Of a stretch of 64,000 bases of DNA, positions 43,693 to 52,695 are shown piece after piece. The notes beneath the pieces are model-generated. The model searched no databases. It was not told the DNA's origin and was given only the letters and a program-made list of their open reading frames with translations. The DNA comes from Peptococcaceae bacterium (GTDB taxonomy: Bacteria; Bacillota; Desulfitobacteriia; Desulfitobacteriales; Syntrophobotulaceae). Within the stretch, counting starts at the first letter, position 1. Each line of letters opens with the position of its first letter. The translations under genes and the position numbers were made by a program. The stretch is taken from assembly GCA_009782825.1 (NCBI GenBank), contig WRII01000005.1, forward strand, positions 19,490 through 83,489, read 5' to 3'.

Positions 43693-45738
43693 CTACACCT
43701 CAGTTACGCCCTGCGAATATATCGTATACCGGAAAGAGGCCGCCAAATCACGCTTTGCCGGGTCTTTTGCCAAAGACAGCGTCCAAGGCCTGGTCCCGCC
43801 TAACCACTCAATAAGATCCAATTCCTCCAGGATTTTAAGGCACTCGCACTCCTGAGGCGACGCCTCCTCCCAAGCTATCCCAGACTCTGCCAACCCCTGA
43901 GAAGCCCTGTGGCGCAAATTCCTATAAACATCCGCGACACACTCCCTGTTCATAAGCCCCCCATAAGTTTCCGAAATGTCCGGAATGTCCGGCTTATCAA
44001 CAGCGCCGTGTCCCTCATCCATTTTACCCTGCTCCTCACTTCCCGTATCCTGTCCCTTCTCCTCTTCCCACCTCGCCTCCCCCGCAGCTGCCCAATCCCG
44101 CATCAGAATCTGCGCTGTTTCGAGACCCCTGTAACGATTGATCTCCAACGTCCCCACCAGGTCAATAAGGCCGGCCGCGCAGACAGCCTTCTCTTCCTCT
44201 CCTCTATTGAATGCCAGCACCTCACAAGTTGTGATTTTACCTTCCGTTTCCGTCGCCACCTTCAGCTTAAGATGACGTCCGTCTTTCCCTATACGCCGGA
44301 CCGACACCACACTCACATTGCGAAAACCAAATACCGGCGCAGGATTCCCCGCCCCATAGGGCGCCAGATGCTCAAGAGCGTGAAGTACCCGCACATCAAT
44401 AGTGTCCAGAGTCAAAACAGCCTCCACCTGAATACGCGGCACAAACAGATCCGGCTCCGCATCAGCCAAAGCCTTATTGAGCCCCCCGCGCAGCCGGTCA
44501 ATATCCTCAACCCGCACAGAAAACCCCGCGGCATAAACATGGCCGCCAAAAGCTGTCAACCACTCCTTCTGCCGGGCCAGTTCCTCCAAAACATGATATC
44601 CGGCAATCCCCCGGGCCGATCCCTTTCCCACTTCCCCCTCCACAGCAATCAAATAGCTGGGACGATGATACGCCTCCACCAAACGCGACGCCACGATCCC
44701 GATGACACCATGCCGCCACTCAGGCGACGCCAGCACAATCGCCCGGGGCAGCTCCCCCAAAGCCAATTGGGCATGAGCCTCCTCCACGATCTGCTGTTCA
44801 ATCTTTTGACGATTCACATTTTCCCGGGACAACTCCCGGGCAAACTCCCGCGCCTCCTCATAATCCTGAGTCAAAAACAGATTCAAAGCCAAACGGCACG
44901 TATCCATTCTGCCCGCCGCATTGATACGCGGCGCCATGATAAACGCCACCTGCCCCGCCTGAGGCAGCTTTTCTTCAAACCCACACTCATCCAACAAGGC
45001 CCGAAGCCCCTTATGCGCCGTTTTAGCCATTTGACGCAGACCATGAGTCACAAGGATACGGTTTTCCCCCTCCAAAGGCACAACATCCGCAATCGTTCCC
45101 AGAGCCGCAATATCCAAAAAACGCCGCGTCTCCTCCTGCACCCCCAACTCCTGAGCCACAGCCTGAACCAGCTTGAAAGCCACTCCCACTCCCGCCAGAG
45201 CCCCAAAAGGATACCCATGATCCGTTTTCGGATTCAACAGCGCCACCACCTCAGGCAGCACCGATCCCGGCTCATGGTGATCCGTCACAATGAGATCAAC
45301 CCCCAGCCTCTGCGCCAAAGCCGCTTCCTCAACCGCCGTCACACCACAATCCACCGTAATAATCAGGCCCGTCCCTTTTTCAGCCGCCTGGCGCACCACA
45401 TCAGACTGCAAACCATACCCCGCCGACCGCTCCGGAATATGGACAATCGCCGAGAACCCCCAGCCCGTCAGCGCCAAAAACAACAGGGCCGTCGCCGTCA
45501 CCCCGTCAGCATCATAATCCCCATGAATCAGAATCTTCTCCCCATTCTCCCGGGCCCGCATCAGCCGATCCACCGCCAGCCTCATATCCTTGAACAAAAA
45601 AGGATCATGCAGGTCAAACAGCGACGGACTCAAATACGCCGCGGCCTTCTCCGTCCGCTCACACCCCCGGTTCCGCAGCAGAGACACCATCAAAGGCGCT
45701 TCAAGCTCACAGGTTCGTACAGACCAAATACGCTTCAT
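43693..45738 (-). CDS. recJ: single-stranded-DNA exonuclease RecJ
   Basis: Start placed at 45738 (MKRIWSVRTCELEAPL); the frame is open ten codons further. RecJ degrades single strands 5' to 3' in repair and recombination. DHH motifs are HGDYDADGVTATALLFLAL, TVDCGVTAVEEA and VTDHHEPGSVLP; DHHA1 appears as GSARGIAGYHVLEELA with FGGHVYAAGFSV. After the OB-fold region about 110 residues follow, including an acidic linker (EEEKGQDTGSEEQGK) and a helical domain. The total of 681 residues is within the range of long clostridial RecJ proteins. Confidence 0.93.
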   Translation of the reverse strand: MKRIWSVRTCELEAPLMVSLLRNRGCERTEKAAAYLSPSLFDLHDPFLFKDMRLAVDRLMRARENGEKILIHGDYDADGVTATALLFLALTGWGFSAIVHIPERSAGYGLQSDVVRQAAEKGTGLIITVDCGVTAVEEAALAQRLGVDLIVTDHHEPGSVLPEVVALLNPKTDHGYPFGALAGVGVAFKLVQAVAQELGVQEETRRFLDIAALGTIADVVPLEGENRILVTHGLRQMAKTAHKGLRALLDECGFEEKLPQAGQVAFIMAPRINAAGRMDTCRLALNLFLTQDYEEAREFARELSRENVNRQKIEQQIVEEAHAQLALGELPRAIVLASPEWRHGVIGIVASRLVEAYHRPSYLIAVEGEVGKGSARGIAGYHVLEELARQKEWLTAFGGHVYAAGFSVRVEDIDRLRGGLNKALADAEPDLFVPRIQVEAVLTLDTIDVRVLHALEHLAPYGAGNPAPVFGFRNVSVVSVRRIGKDGRHLKLKVATETEGKITTCEVLAFNRGEEEKAVCAAGLIDLVGTLEINRYRGLETAQILMRDWAAAGEARWEEEKGQDTGSEEQGKMDEGHGAVDKPDIPDISETYGGLMNRECVADVYRNLRHRASQGLAESGIAWEEASPQECECLKILEELDLIEWLGGTRPWTLSLAKDPAKRDLAASFRYTIYSQGVTEV

Positions 45739-45807
45739 GGACACCCCAACCATCTTTCGGGACTGCATCCCTTACTATAGATATAATTAATCCTGCCTCT
45801 TAGAGTA

Positions 45808-46272
45808 TCAGATTAGATTGCCCAAAACAAGCCATGCCCCAGAAAAAATCATTCTTTCCACACCCAGCACGATCAGCCAGCGCGACAGCCCAGGCGTAAC
45901 ATACCGCCGCAAAATCAATCCCCCGCATAAAGCGCCCGCCACCAATGCCAGCGGCAGCATCGCCCAGCCCAACGCCACCAGCAGAACCATCCCCACAACA
46001 CCCGCCTCCAGACGCAGCACTCCCTGCACATCACTTTTTCTCTTTATCCAAGCCTCGACCCCCAACCCCATAGCCAAAACCGCCACATAGGCTGCCATCC
46101 TTCCCCAAGGCACAGGTCCGCCCGCTCCCATTGTGACAACACTAACACTGCCCGCCAAAAGCAGCACGCAGCACAACACCATACCCTTTCGGCCTTGCAA
46201 AATAACAAGGATCGAAAAAGCCACCAAAATAATTTCCCAAAGCAACAGAATCAGGAATCCAAAACCAGCCAT
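45808..46272 (-). CDS. hypothetical membrane protein
   Basis: The 154 residues are mostly hydrophobic, with four to five predicted helices (FGFLILLLWEIILVAFSILVIL, MVLCCVLLLAGSVSVV, MAAYVAVLAMGLGVEAW, VGMVLLVALGWAMLPLALVAGALCGGLIL). No motif recognised. It lies 70 bp upstream of recJ on the same strand and may share its transcript. Confidence 0.6.
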   Translation of the reverse strand: MAGFGFLILLLWEIILVAFSILVILQGRKGMVLCCVLLLAGSVSVVTMGAGGPVPWGRMAAYVAVLAMGLGVEAWIKRKSDVQGVLRLEAGVVGMVLLVALGWAMLPLALVAGALCGGLILRRYVTPGLSRWLIVLGVERMIFSGAWLVLGNLI

Positions 46273-46442
46273 GTTCTTTTCCTTTTATGTATTCTCCATT
46301 TGAGAGTTGGCATAGCGGAGAACACCAATTATCTTAATCATAGTGTTTCCATTATATCTTGGAATAATTATCCTTTCTCGTGATTCTGTTGGAGGCATAA
46401 TAGATTAAGCATGAAAAAGACAAGACGAAAAAGACAAGTATT

Positions 46443-46472
46443 TTGACATTAACTAGTTCTTTATTGTACAAT
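46443..46472 (+). promoter_or_regulatory. sigma-A-like promoter
   Basis: TTGACA (46443-46448), 18 bp and TACAAT (46467-46472). It points at the YcxB-like gene 176 bp downstream; the gap has no other gene. Confidence 0.5.
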
Positions 46473-46648
46473 TACTTCATTATAACAATTATGTTCTTGA
46501 TTCGCTGGCTCGTGATTGGAATGGGAGACGCTAAGGGAATACGGATAGGGGTGGGCGTTGGTGTTGTGGATAAAACCGGCGGAGGAGAAAACCTTGCTCT
46601 TTATTGAACAATGGACTGGGAGAGAAAAAGGAAGAGGAGAACTGCTCA

Positions 46649-47548
46649 ATGAATACGGTTTGTATGGAGTATGAAGTTATAGAAAAAGATTATGTCAACG
46701 TTGTTCAATATGAGTTGCAAAAGAATAAAACCCGTGGGTCTTGGATGGGTTTGGGCTTTCTGGCTTTGATGGGCAGCATCAGTATTTTGTTTGTTCTACT
46801 GCTATGTCTGGAGAGCAGTTTTGAAATTATGTTGCTTTTATGGATAGTCTTTGTGGGTGTTTTCATTCTTCTCGGGATTCTGTTTGCTAAGCGGTGGCGA
46901 GCCATGATAATTGTCAAAAGGAAAATTCGCCAAGGAGAGATACCACAGCAGTATTTTGGACGTCACCGACTGCAATTGTATGAAGATTATATGGAATTGC
47001 AATACGGAACCCTCCAAACACAACGGCATTATGCCGGCATCCAAAAAGTTGAAGAATATGTCGGCGGCATATTGATCTACAACAGCCAGCTTAGTGTCGA
47101 TATCGTTCCGACTTCAGCATTCGGTGATTTTGATCAAAAAGTGATGTTTCTTAATACATTGCAATCTAAGATAGCTCAGGCACAAAATGTCGGTGTTTCT
47201 CGGCAGAACGTGGAGGATCAGAAGCAAAATGCGGATTACACTTTGGAATATGCGTGGGATGAACCCAGCTATATTGCGGCAATGGTAAAAGCCAGCCGGC
47301 TGCTTTACGCAACACGCATGGGCTGGTCGGTTGGAGGCATCCTTTTTATATTGATTGGGCTTCTGTTTTCCTTGGGAGCTGTTTGGAATGTTTGCCGTTT
47401 TGTCACTGCGGCGAGCGAATCCGGCGTGTTTTTGGTAGGCTTTCTGGTCTGCCTGATGTTTGGGGTGGTTTTCCTCTTACCTCTGCTGATGTCGTTGCCG
47501 CCTTGGGCAAAGAAAATAATTATGTCGAGAAAGGATGCAGTTACATGA
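46649..47548 (+). CDS. YcxB-like membrane protein
   Basis: I start at 46649 (GGAGAA upstream), giving 299 residues. Two hydrophobic helices (about 31-53 and 58-78) precede a soluble part RHRLQLYEDYMELQYGTLQTQRHYAGIQKVEEYVGGILIYNSQLSVDIVPTSAF, which resembles the YcxB C-terminal domain. A second membrane pair follows (WSVGGILFILIGLLFSLGAVW and VFLVGFLVCLMFGVVFLLPLLM). Role unknown. The stop codon overlaps the ATG of the lipase gene (ATGA), so the two are translationally coupled. Confidence 0.7.
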   Translation: MNTVCMEYEVIEKDYVNVVQYELQKNKTRGSWMGLGFLALMGSISILFVLLLCLESSFEIMLLLWIVFVGVFILLGILFAKRWRAMIIVKRKIRQGEIPQQYFGRHRLQLYEDYMELQYGTLQTQRHYAGIQKVEEYVGGILIYNSQLSVDIVPTSAFGDFDQKVMFLNTLQSKIAQAQNVGVSRQNVEDQKQNADYTLEYAWDEPSYIAAMVKASRLLYATRMGWSVGGILFILIGLLFSLGAVWNVCRFVTAASESGVFLVGFLVCLMFGVVFLLPLLMSLPPWAKKIIMSRKDAVT

Positions 47549-48660
47549 CAAAAACACTTCGCTCTAAGATTCTCAAAACAGCTTTAATACCCCTTATCCT
47601 GCTTTCGTTGCTGATGAACACTATTGCAGCAGCCGCAAGACCCACCGACTCGGAAGATTCGTCATATTTCTCGGCAAAATCATCTCTGTACAATCAAGAT
47701 CTTGCCCTGATGCTCGCAACTCTCAGCGAAGCCGCCTACAATCAGGCTGACATAAAAGAAGCTTTGAAAAACCAGGGATTTGACCCTGAGTCTATCGAAA
47801 CCCATAACTACAGTTCAAGTGAAAAAACGGACAATAAGGTTGGTTTCGCCTTTGCCCACAAAAGGATAAGTGAGGCGGGATCAGCTTATAATCTCATATC
47901 CATAACTGTTCGCGGTACTGTCGCCAATGAATGGTACAGTAATTTTAACATTGGCTTGGACACCAATGATCATGCCGGATTTAAAGCCGCGGAAAACGAA
48001 CTTCTCGCAGCTTTTAATAAGTACGCAAACGACTATGATTTAACCCGCAGAGCCGAAAACAAAATTATTATAACCGGCCACAGCCGCGGAGCAGCCGTCG
48101 CCAACCTCCTGGCCGCCGATCTGACAAAAACCCGGCAGCATGCATCCAAAAATAATATCTATGCCTACACCTTTGCCACCCCGAACACATCAAAAAGCGC
48201 CGAAGTCAAAAACACCCAAGCCTACACCAATATTTTTAATTTCGTCAACGCTGAAGATTTTATTACCCATCTGCCCTTATCCGCCGATGATTGGAATTAT
48301 GGCAGATATGGCATAACCCTGACAAACAACAGCAGCAAGACTGTCCAGGATGCCATCGACATGCTATTAGAATTAGCGCCTAACACCGAGGTCTTTTATC
48401 ACACGAAATATCCGTCTAAACCTTTATCCACCGACCTCACACCCCAAAAATATTTTGAATATGTATGCGACGTTTTATCCCGATCCTCTTCGGCGGTTCC
48501 ATCAGCATTAGTTCTGTCTGTCTTAGCAACAAACACTTATTATGGAGGAATATCAAAATTCCTATTAAAAGAAATCGAAAATATCAGATCCACACACACC
48601 ATGCCAGCCTATCGCGCGTGGATAACATCGACACCCTATGAAGATTTTATAAAGCAGTGA
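47545..48660 (+). CDS. secreted class 3 lipase-like alpha/beta hydrolase
   Basis: The 371 residues begin with a signal peptide (MTKTLRSKILKTALIPLILLSLLMNTIAAAARP, cleavage near AAA). The nucleophile elbow ITGHSRGAAVANLLAADL (serine at about 176) follows the lipase class 3 pattern, with ITVRGTVANEWYSNFNI as the oxyanion region and FNFVNAEDFITHLPL as the aspartate region. A histidine in HTMPAYRAW could complete the triad. The protein is probably exported or tethered by an uncleaved helix. It overlaps the YcxB-like gene by four bases, which implies a joint function at the membrane. Substrate unknown. Confidence 0.82.
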   Translation: MTKTLRSKILKTALIPLILLSLLMNTIAAAARPTDSEDSSYFSAKSSLYNQDLALMLATLSEAAYNQADIKEALKNQGFDPESIETHNYSSSEKTDNKVGFAFAHKRISEAGSAYNLISITVRGTVANEWYSNFNIGLDTNDHAGFKAAENELLAAFNKYANDYDLTRRAENKIIITGHSRGAAVANLLAADLTKTRQHASKNNIYAYTFATPNTSKSAEVKNTQAYTNIFNFVNAEDFITHLPLSADDWNYGRYGITLTNNSSKTVQDAIDMLLELAPNTEVFYHTKYPSKPLSTDLTPQKYFEYVCDVLSRSSSAVPSALVLSVLATNTYYGGISKFLLKEIENIRSTHTMPAYRAWITSTPYEDFIKQ

Positions 48661-48731
48661 CCTAAGCCCTCACACCATAATACCATCTCGCCGCGCACAC
48701 CACAAAGTCCCTCACACAAAGTCCCTCACAC

Positions 48732-48767
48732 CACAGACCCCGGCGACATGAGCAGCCGGGGTCTGTG
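48732..48767. terminator. 13-bp stem hairpin between convergent genes
   Basis: CACAGACCCCGGC and GCCGGGGTCTGTG pair perfectly around a 10-base loop. No long T-run follows on either strand, but the position between the lipase and the spore peptide genes fits a bidirectional terminator. Confidence 0.6.
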
Positions 48768-48796
48768 TATCAAGGAGAATAACGGCTAAGACAAAC

Positions 48797-48985
48797 TTAG
48801 AAAATAACGCCCAAAGCAATCAAGATCAGTATAGCGATGCCAATGATGCCTGCACCAAAGCCCCCGGTGGGACATGCAGGGGGGGCGCACACAGGAACAG
48901 GTTCAGGGCAGCCACACCCACAGCCACCGCCGCCGCCAAACGCTCCAAAACCACCAGCGCCACGATTCCCGAACATATTAAACAT
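48797..48985 (-). CDS. small Gly/Cys-rich protein, YjcZ-like spore peptide
   Basis: GGAGG lies about ten bases before the ATG. The 62 residues have a glycine-rich head (GNRGAGGFGAFGGGGGCGCGC), a Pro/Cys middle and a C-terminal hydrophobic helix TGGFGAGIIGIAILILIALGVIF. The GxGFGAGIIGxAILILIALGVI ending is like the YjcZ family of small sporulation proteins. It lies close to a second peptide with the same kind of helix. Role in spores is inferred. Confidence 0.65.
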   Translation of the reverse strand: MFNMFGNRGAGGFGAFGGGGGCGCGCPEPVPVCAPPACPTGGFGAGIIGIAILILIALGVIF

Positions 48986-49089
48986 ATTTTTTGTGCCTCC
49001 TTAATCAATGATCAATTTTAGTTAGTTAACTTAAAACAAAAACAATGGCACCTAAAAAAACAAAGAATCACATTTAACCCATACCCAAC

Positions 49090-49170
49090 TTAAAACACAA
49101 CACTAAGAGCAATCAACAGAAGGACGATGACAACAACAATCGCTATACCAGCGCTAGCGTTCATAAACAT
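49090..49170 (-). CDS. 26-residue membrane peptide, YjcZ-like
   Basis: GGAGGAGG lies about eight bases before ATG 49170. The peptide MFMNASAGIAIVVVIVLLLI then ALSVVF is almost only one hydrophobic helix, similar to the C-terminal helix of the 62-residue neighbour and of YjcZ-type spore peptides. The strong ribosome binding site supports translation in spite of the small size. Confidence 0.6.
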   Translation of the reverse strand: MFMNASAGIAIVVVIVLLLIALSVVF

Positions 49171-49301
49171 AGACGCCTCCTCCTTTAATAACTGGAATTT
49201 AATAATCTACATTCCATAATATGTAAATAAGTGCAGAGTGTTCTCTCTGATCTGAAAATTGTATGGTGAAAATGATGCCGCTAAAAATTGATTCAAAATG
49301 A

Positions 49302-49329
49302 TTTGATTTTTAAGCCCGTTTTATATAAT
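49302..49329 (+). promoter_or_regulatory. likely promoter of the leucine dehydrogenase gene
   Basis: TTTGAT (49302-49307) and TATAAT (49324-49329) with a 16-bp spacer, 58 bp before the start codon. Confidence 0.5.
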
Positions 49330-49387
49330 ATAAAATGAGATATAAAATAAAGAGTACTACATTTTATGTGAGGGGAGCTAACCTTAA

Positions 49388-50431
49388 ATGAGCATTTTTC
49401 AAGAGATGAATACCTACGGCCATGAGCAAATCGTTTTCATACGTGATGAAACAGTAGGTCTTCACGCAATTATCGCCATCCACAACACGGTATTAGGGCC
49501 TGCGCTCGGCGGAACCCGTTTTTGGAATTACGCCACAGAAAGCGACGCACTGTTTGACGTGCTGCGCCTTTCCAGAGGAATGACATTAAAAAGCGCGGCA
49601 GCAGGTCTTAAACTTGGCGGAGGTAAAGCCGTCATTATCGGCGATCCCACACAATTGAAATCAAGAGAATTTTTCCACGCCTATGGCAAGTTTATAGATT
49701 CTTTGGGCGGTAAATATTATACTGCGGAAGACATCAATGTAAACACTGCGGATATCGCACACATCAACGAAGCCACAAAGTATGTTTCCGGGACGCCGTC
49801 AATAGGCGGTAATCCGTCCCCGTTTACGGCACGCGGCCTTTATATGGGTATGAAAGCGGGCGCACGTGTAAAATTCGGCACAGAGTCCCTTGAAGGGAAA
49901 ACCGTTGCCGTCCAGGGGCTCGGCAGTGTGGGCTACGTACTTTGTGAGCATTTGCAAAAAGAAGGCGCCAAACTCAAAGTGTATGACATTAACCCCACTA
50001 TCGTAAAAAAAGCCTCAGAAAAACTGGGAGCATCTGCGGTCACGGCGGAAGAAGTATTAACGACGGATTGCGATATTTTTGCGCCCTGTGCCATGGGGGC
50101 TGTGCTCAACACAGACAATGTCAAACATTTAAAATGCCGACTCATCGCAGGAGCCGCCAACAATATTCTTATGGATGCGGCCACAGGAGATGCGCTGGAA
50201 AATCTGAATATCCTCTATCTGCCTGATTATATTGTCAATGCAGGCGGGGTCATCAATTGCGCTATAGAGGTGGACGAAGCAGGCTACAATATCGATGTTG
50301 TTAATGCCAAAGTCGATAAAATATATGACACCACGCTTGAGATAATAGCCCTTGCTAGAGAAAGACAGATAAGCACATATCAAGCGGCGGATGAATATGC
50401 CGAAGGGATTGTAAAGGCCCACAAAGATTGA
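49388..50431 (+). CDS. leucine dehydrogenase-type amino acid dehydrogenase
   Basis: The 347 residues match the Leu/Val/Phe dehydrogenase group of the Glu/Leu/Phe/Val family, shorter than glutamate dehydrogenase. GPALGGTRFWNY, the catalytic lysine in LKLGGGKAVIIGDP, the second lysine region TLKSAAAGLKLGG and the NAD-binding GLGSVGYVLCEHL are seen. It deaminates branched-chain amino acids reversibly, linking to ilvBN at 52-54 kb, although the two are not in an operon. AGGGGAG lies about 12 bases before the ATG. Confidence 0.88.
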   Translation: MSIFQEMNTYGHEQIVFIRDETVGLHAIIAIHNTVLGPALGGTRFWNYATESDALFDVLRLSRGMTLKSAAAGLKLGGGKAVIIGDPTQLKSREFFHAYGKFIDSLGGKYYTAEDINVNTADIAHINEATKYVSGTPSIGGNPSPFTARGLYMGMKAGARVKFGTESLEGKTVAVQGLGSVGYVLCEHLQKEGAKLKVYDINPTIVKKASEKLGASAVTAEEVLTTDCDIFAPCAMGAVLNTDNVKHLKCRLIAGAANNILMDAATGDALENLNILYLPDYIVNAGGVINCAIEVDEAGYNIDVVNAKVDKIYDTTLEIIALARERQISTYQAADEYAEGIVKAHKD

Positions 50432-50502
50432 CAGTCATATGTTCCGTAAGCATTGAGATGTCTGCTGCAAGAAGGTTGCTGACTAATGGGAGGTTCGAAT
50501 CC

Positions 50503-52074
50503 ATGTGTGAATTTAATGTGACCGGGTTGTGCATACCCGAGAAACACTATATGGTGAACATCCACAGCAAGATTAAGCAAATCAAAAAGCTGGTAGATGC
50601 TCAATGCTACTTTACAATTAATCGTGCCAGGCAATATGGAAAAACGACAACACTAGCATGTCTGGAAAAAATACTTGAAGATGAATATATTGTATTATCC
50701 ATAAGTTTCGAAGGCGTCGGTGAGGGAAGCTTTGAGTCACAGGAGGGTTTTTGTCCCATGTTTTTGAGGAGAATAGTCAGGGCTTTGGAATTCACACCAG
50801 TGTCTAAAATGTATGCGCAGGAATGGCTTAATAACAATGTGTCTTCATTCGAGCTGTTAAGCGATCATATTACAAGGATGTGCAAAGGCAAAAAGGTCGT
50901 GCTGATGATCGACGAAATCGATAAAACCAGCAATAACCGTGTCTTCATTCACTTTCTTGGTATGTTGCGCGACAAGTACCTAGCCCGAAATAAAGGGAAG
51001 GATTACACATTCCACAGCGTTATTCTTGCCGGCGTTTATGACATCAAAAACATCAAACTCAAAATGATTAACGAAGGATCTTACCTGCCTGCTCCTGAAG
51101 AAAATAAGTTGTATAATTCTCCTTGGAATATAGCTGCCAGCTTTAAGGTTGATATGTCTTTCAATCCAAGAGAGATTGCTGCCATGCTCAACGAGTATGA
51201 ATCAGACCATCATATTGGTATGGATATCATGGCTATAGCAGAAGAAATCCACAACTTCACAAGTGGCTATCCATTTCTGGTATCAAGGATATGCCAGTGT
51301 TTAGACGAAGAACTCGATAAAAACTGGACCCTTCAGGCTGTCCAACAGGCTGTCAATATCATCATTAATGAACAGAATATGCTTTTTGACGATATATTCA
51401 AGAATTTAGAGAGCTATAAAGATTTATATGATTTTGTCTACTCCGTTCTCATTATGGGAGAACAAATAAACTTTGTCATCAACGATCCCCTCATTGGACT
51501 TGGCGCCACATTCGGGTTTTTGAAAAATACCAATGGCAAAGTGGCCATTGCCAACAAAATATTTGAGGCGGCCATGACCAACTATTATGTTTCCAAGGAA
51601 TACCGTTTGAACCCAGACAAAAAGATCACCAAAGTTTTACCCTGCGACGTTGTGCAAAACGGCAAATTCGATATGGAACTGTGTCTGCGCAAGTTTGCTG
51701 AGCACTATGCCGAACTGTTCAGCGAGCGTGATATTGAATTCTTTGAACGGCATGGGCGTCTTTTATTCCTATCCTACCTGAAGCCGCTGATCAATGGACA
51801 TGGGTTCTACCACATAGAAAGTCAGTTTACAGATTTACGACGCATGGATATTGTGGTCGATTTTGGGCAGGAGCAGTTTATTATTGAGCTTAAACTATGG
51901 CACGGCGAACACTATAAGCAAGAAGCGTATCAGCAGTTGCTTGGATACATGGTAAGCAAGAATGTCCATACAGGCTATCTGCTTACCTTTGATTTCCGCA
52001 GGGGCCGACACAAGCAACCCCATGTGGGATGGGTCGACTTTGAAGGAAAGCGTATATTTGATGTGGTGGTCTAG
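50503..52074 (+). CDS. AAA-ATPase-like protein with C-terminal PD-(D/E)XK nuclease-like domain
   Basis: Start at 50503 has GGGAGG upstream and gives 523 residues. The start GLCIPEKHYMVNIHSKIKQIKKLVD and P-loop-like NRARQYGKTTTLACLE are typical of the AAA-ATPase_like family; the loop lacks the usual GxxxxGK spacing. Walker B is VVLMIDEID. The C-terminal region RRMDIVVDFGQEQFIIELKLW has the nuclease-like D...ExK pattern (here D, E-L-K). This family is common in anaerobe accessory regions and its role is unknown. It is 72 bp after the leucine dehydrogenase gene. Confidence 0.8.
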   Translation: MCEFNVTGLCIPEKHYMVNIHSKIKQIKKLVDAQCYFTINRARQYGKTTTLACLEKILEDEYIVLSISFEGVGEGSFESQEGFCPMFLRRIVRALEFTPVSKMYAQEWLNNNVSSFELLSDHITRMCKGKKVVLMIDEIDKTSNNRVFIHFLGMLRDKYLARNKGKDYTFHSVILAGVYDIKNIKLKMINEGSYLPAPEENKLYNSPWNIAASFKVDMSFNPREIAAMLNEYESDHHIGMDIMAIAEEIHNFTSGYPFLVSRICQCLDEELDKNWTLQAVQQAVNIIINEQNMLFDDIFKNLESYKDLYDFVYSVLIMGEQINFVINDPLIGLGATFGFLKNTNGKVAIANKIFEAAMTNYYVSKEYRLNPDKKITKVLPCDVVQNGKFDMELCLRKFAEHYAELFSERDIEFFERHGRLLFLSYLKPLINGHGFYHIESQFTDLRRMDIVVDFGQEQFIIELKLWHGEHYKQEAYQQLLGYMVSKNVHTGYLLTFDFRRGRHKQPHVGWVDFEGKRIFDVVV

Positions 52075-52183
52075 ACCGGGCTTATCCGCGTTGTAAGTGA
52101 AATTACATTAGGCAAGAGGTTAATTATGGAGAATATTATCTTATTAGAAGATGAGTTCGTTGAGGCTCTGGATGGCCCTCTTC

Positions 52184-52681
52184 TCAACTATCCTTTGCCG
52201 GTTTAGGCCCCCGCCCAATAGCCACCTTCCCCGTCCGTACAATCTCGCGGATCCCATAATCCGCCAAGAGCTCACAAATCGCGTCAATCTTCATCGGCTC
52301 CCCCGTCAACTCCACAATCAATGTCTCCTTATTCACATCCACCACATGGGCACGGAACACCTCAACAATATTGATAATATCCGAACGCGTCTGCGGCGTA
52401 GCCGCAACCTTAATCAGAGCCATCTCCCGGTGCACTGTATCTTCCCCAGTCAAATCCACAATTTTAATCACATCAATAAGCTTCGCCAACTGGTTAACCA
52501 CCTGATCCAACTCATAGAGATCATCCGCCTCCACCTCAACAGTGATGCGCGTCATATCCGGTTCCTCCGTATATCCGGCAGCGATACTCTCTATGTTGAA
52601 CGCCCGGCGGCTGATCAGCCCCGAAACATGAGTCAAAACCCCCGGCCTGTTTTCCACCAGAACAGCCAATGTATGCTTCAT
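52184..52681 (-). CDS. ilvN: acetolactate synthase small (regulatory) subunit
   Basis: The 165-residue subunit begins KHTLAVLVENRPGVLTHVSGLISRRAFNIESIAAG, an ACT domain that binds valine for feedback control, followed by the conserved C-terminal ALIKVAATPQTRSDIINIVEVFRA region. It is 14 bp downstream of ilvB and completes the first enzyme of branched-chain amino acid synthesis. Confidence 0.95.
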   Translation of the reverse strand: MKHTLAVLVENRPGVLTHVSGLISRRAFNIESIAAGYTEEPDMTRITVEVEADDLYELDQVVNQLAKLIDVIKIVDLTGEDTVHREMALIKVAATPQTRSDIINIVEVFRAHVVDVNKETLIVELTGEPMKIDAICELLADYGIREIVRTGKVAIGRGPKPAKDS

Positions 52682-52695
52682 ATCTCTTATCCCCC

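Noticed and set aside
43909..45780. Long open frame of 623 codons on the + strand opposite recJ
   Set aside because: It is antisense to a complete RecJ, has a Pro/His/Arg-rich composition typical of shadow frames in GC-skewed genes, and has no ribosome binding site or motif.
50488..50506. GGTTCGAATCC, identical to a tRNA T-arm consensus
   Set aside because: The surrounding bases do not form a 5-bp T stem, and no acceptor, D or anticodon arms can be built. It is part of the ribosome binding site and start region of the ATPase gene.
52126..52206. 26-codon frame MENIILLEDEFVEALDGPLL... after the ATPase gene
   Set aside because: It overlaps the end of ilvN on the other strand and has only a weak ribosome binding site. 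Possibly the scrap of a lost gene, but not enough to call.
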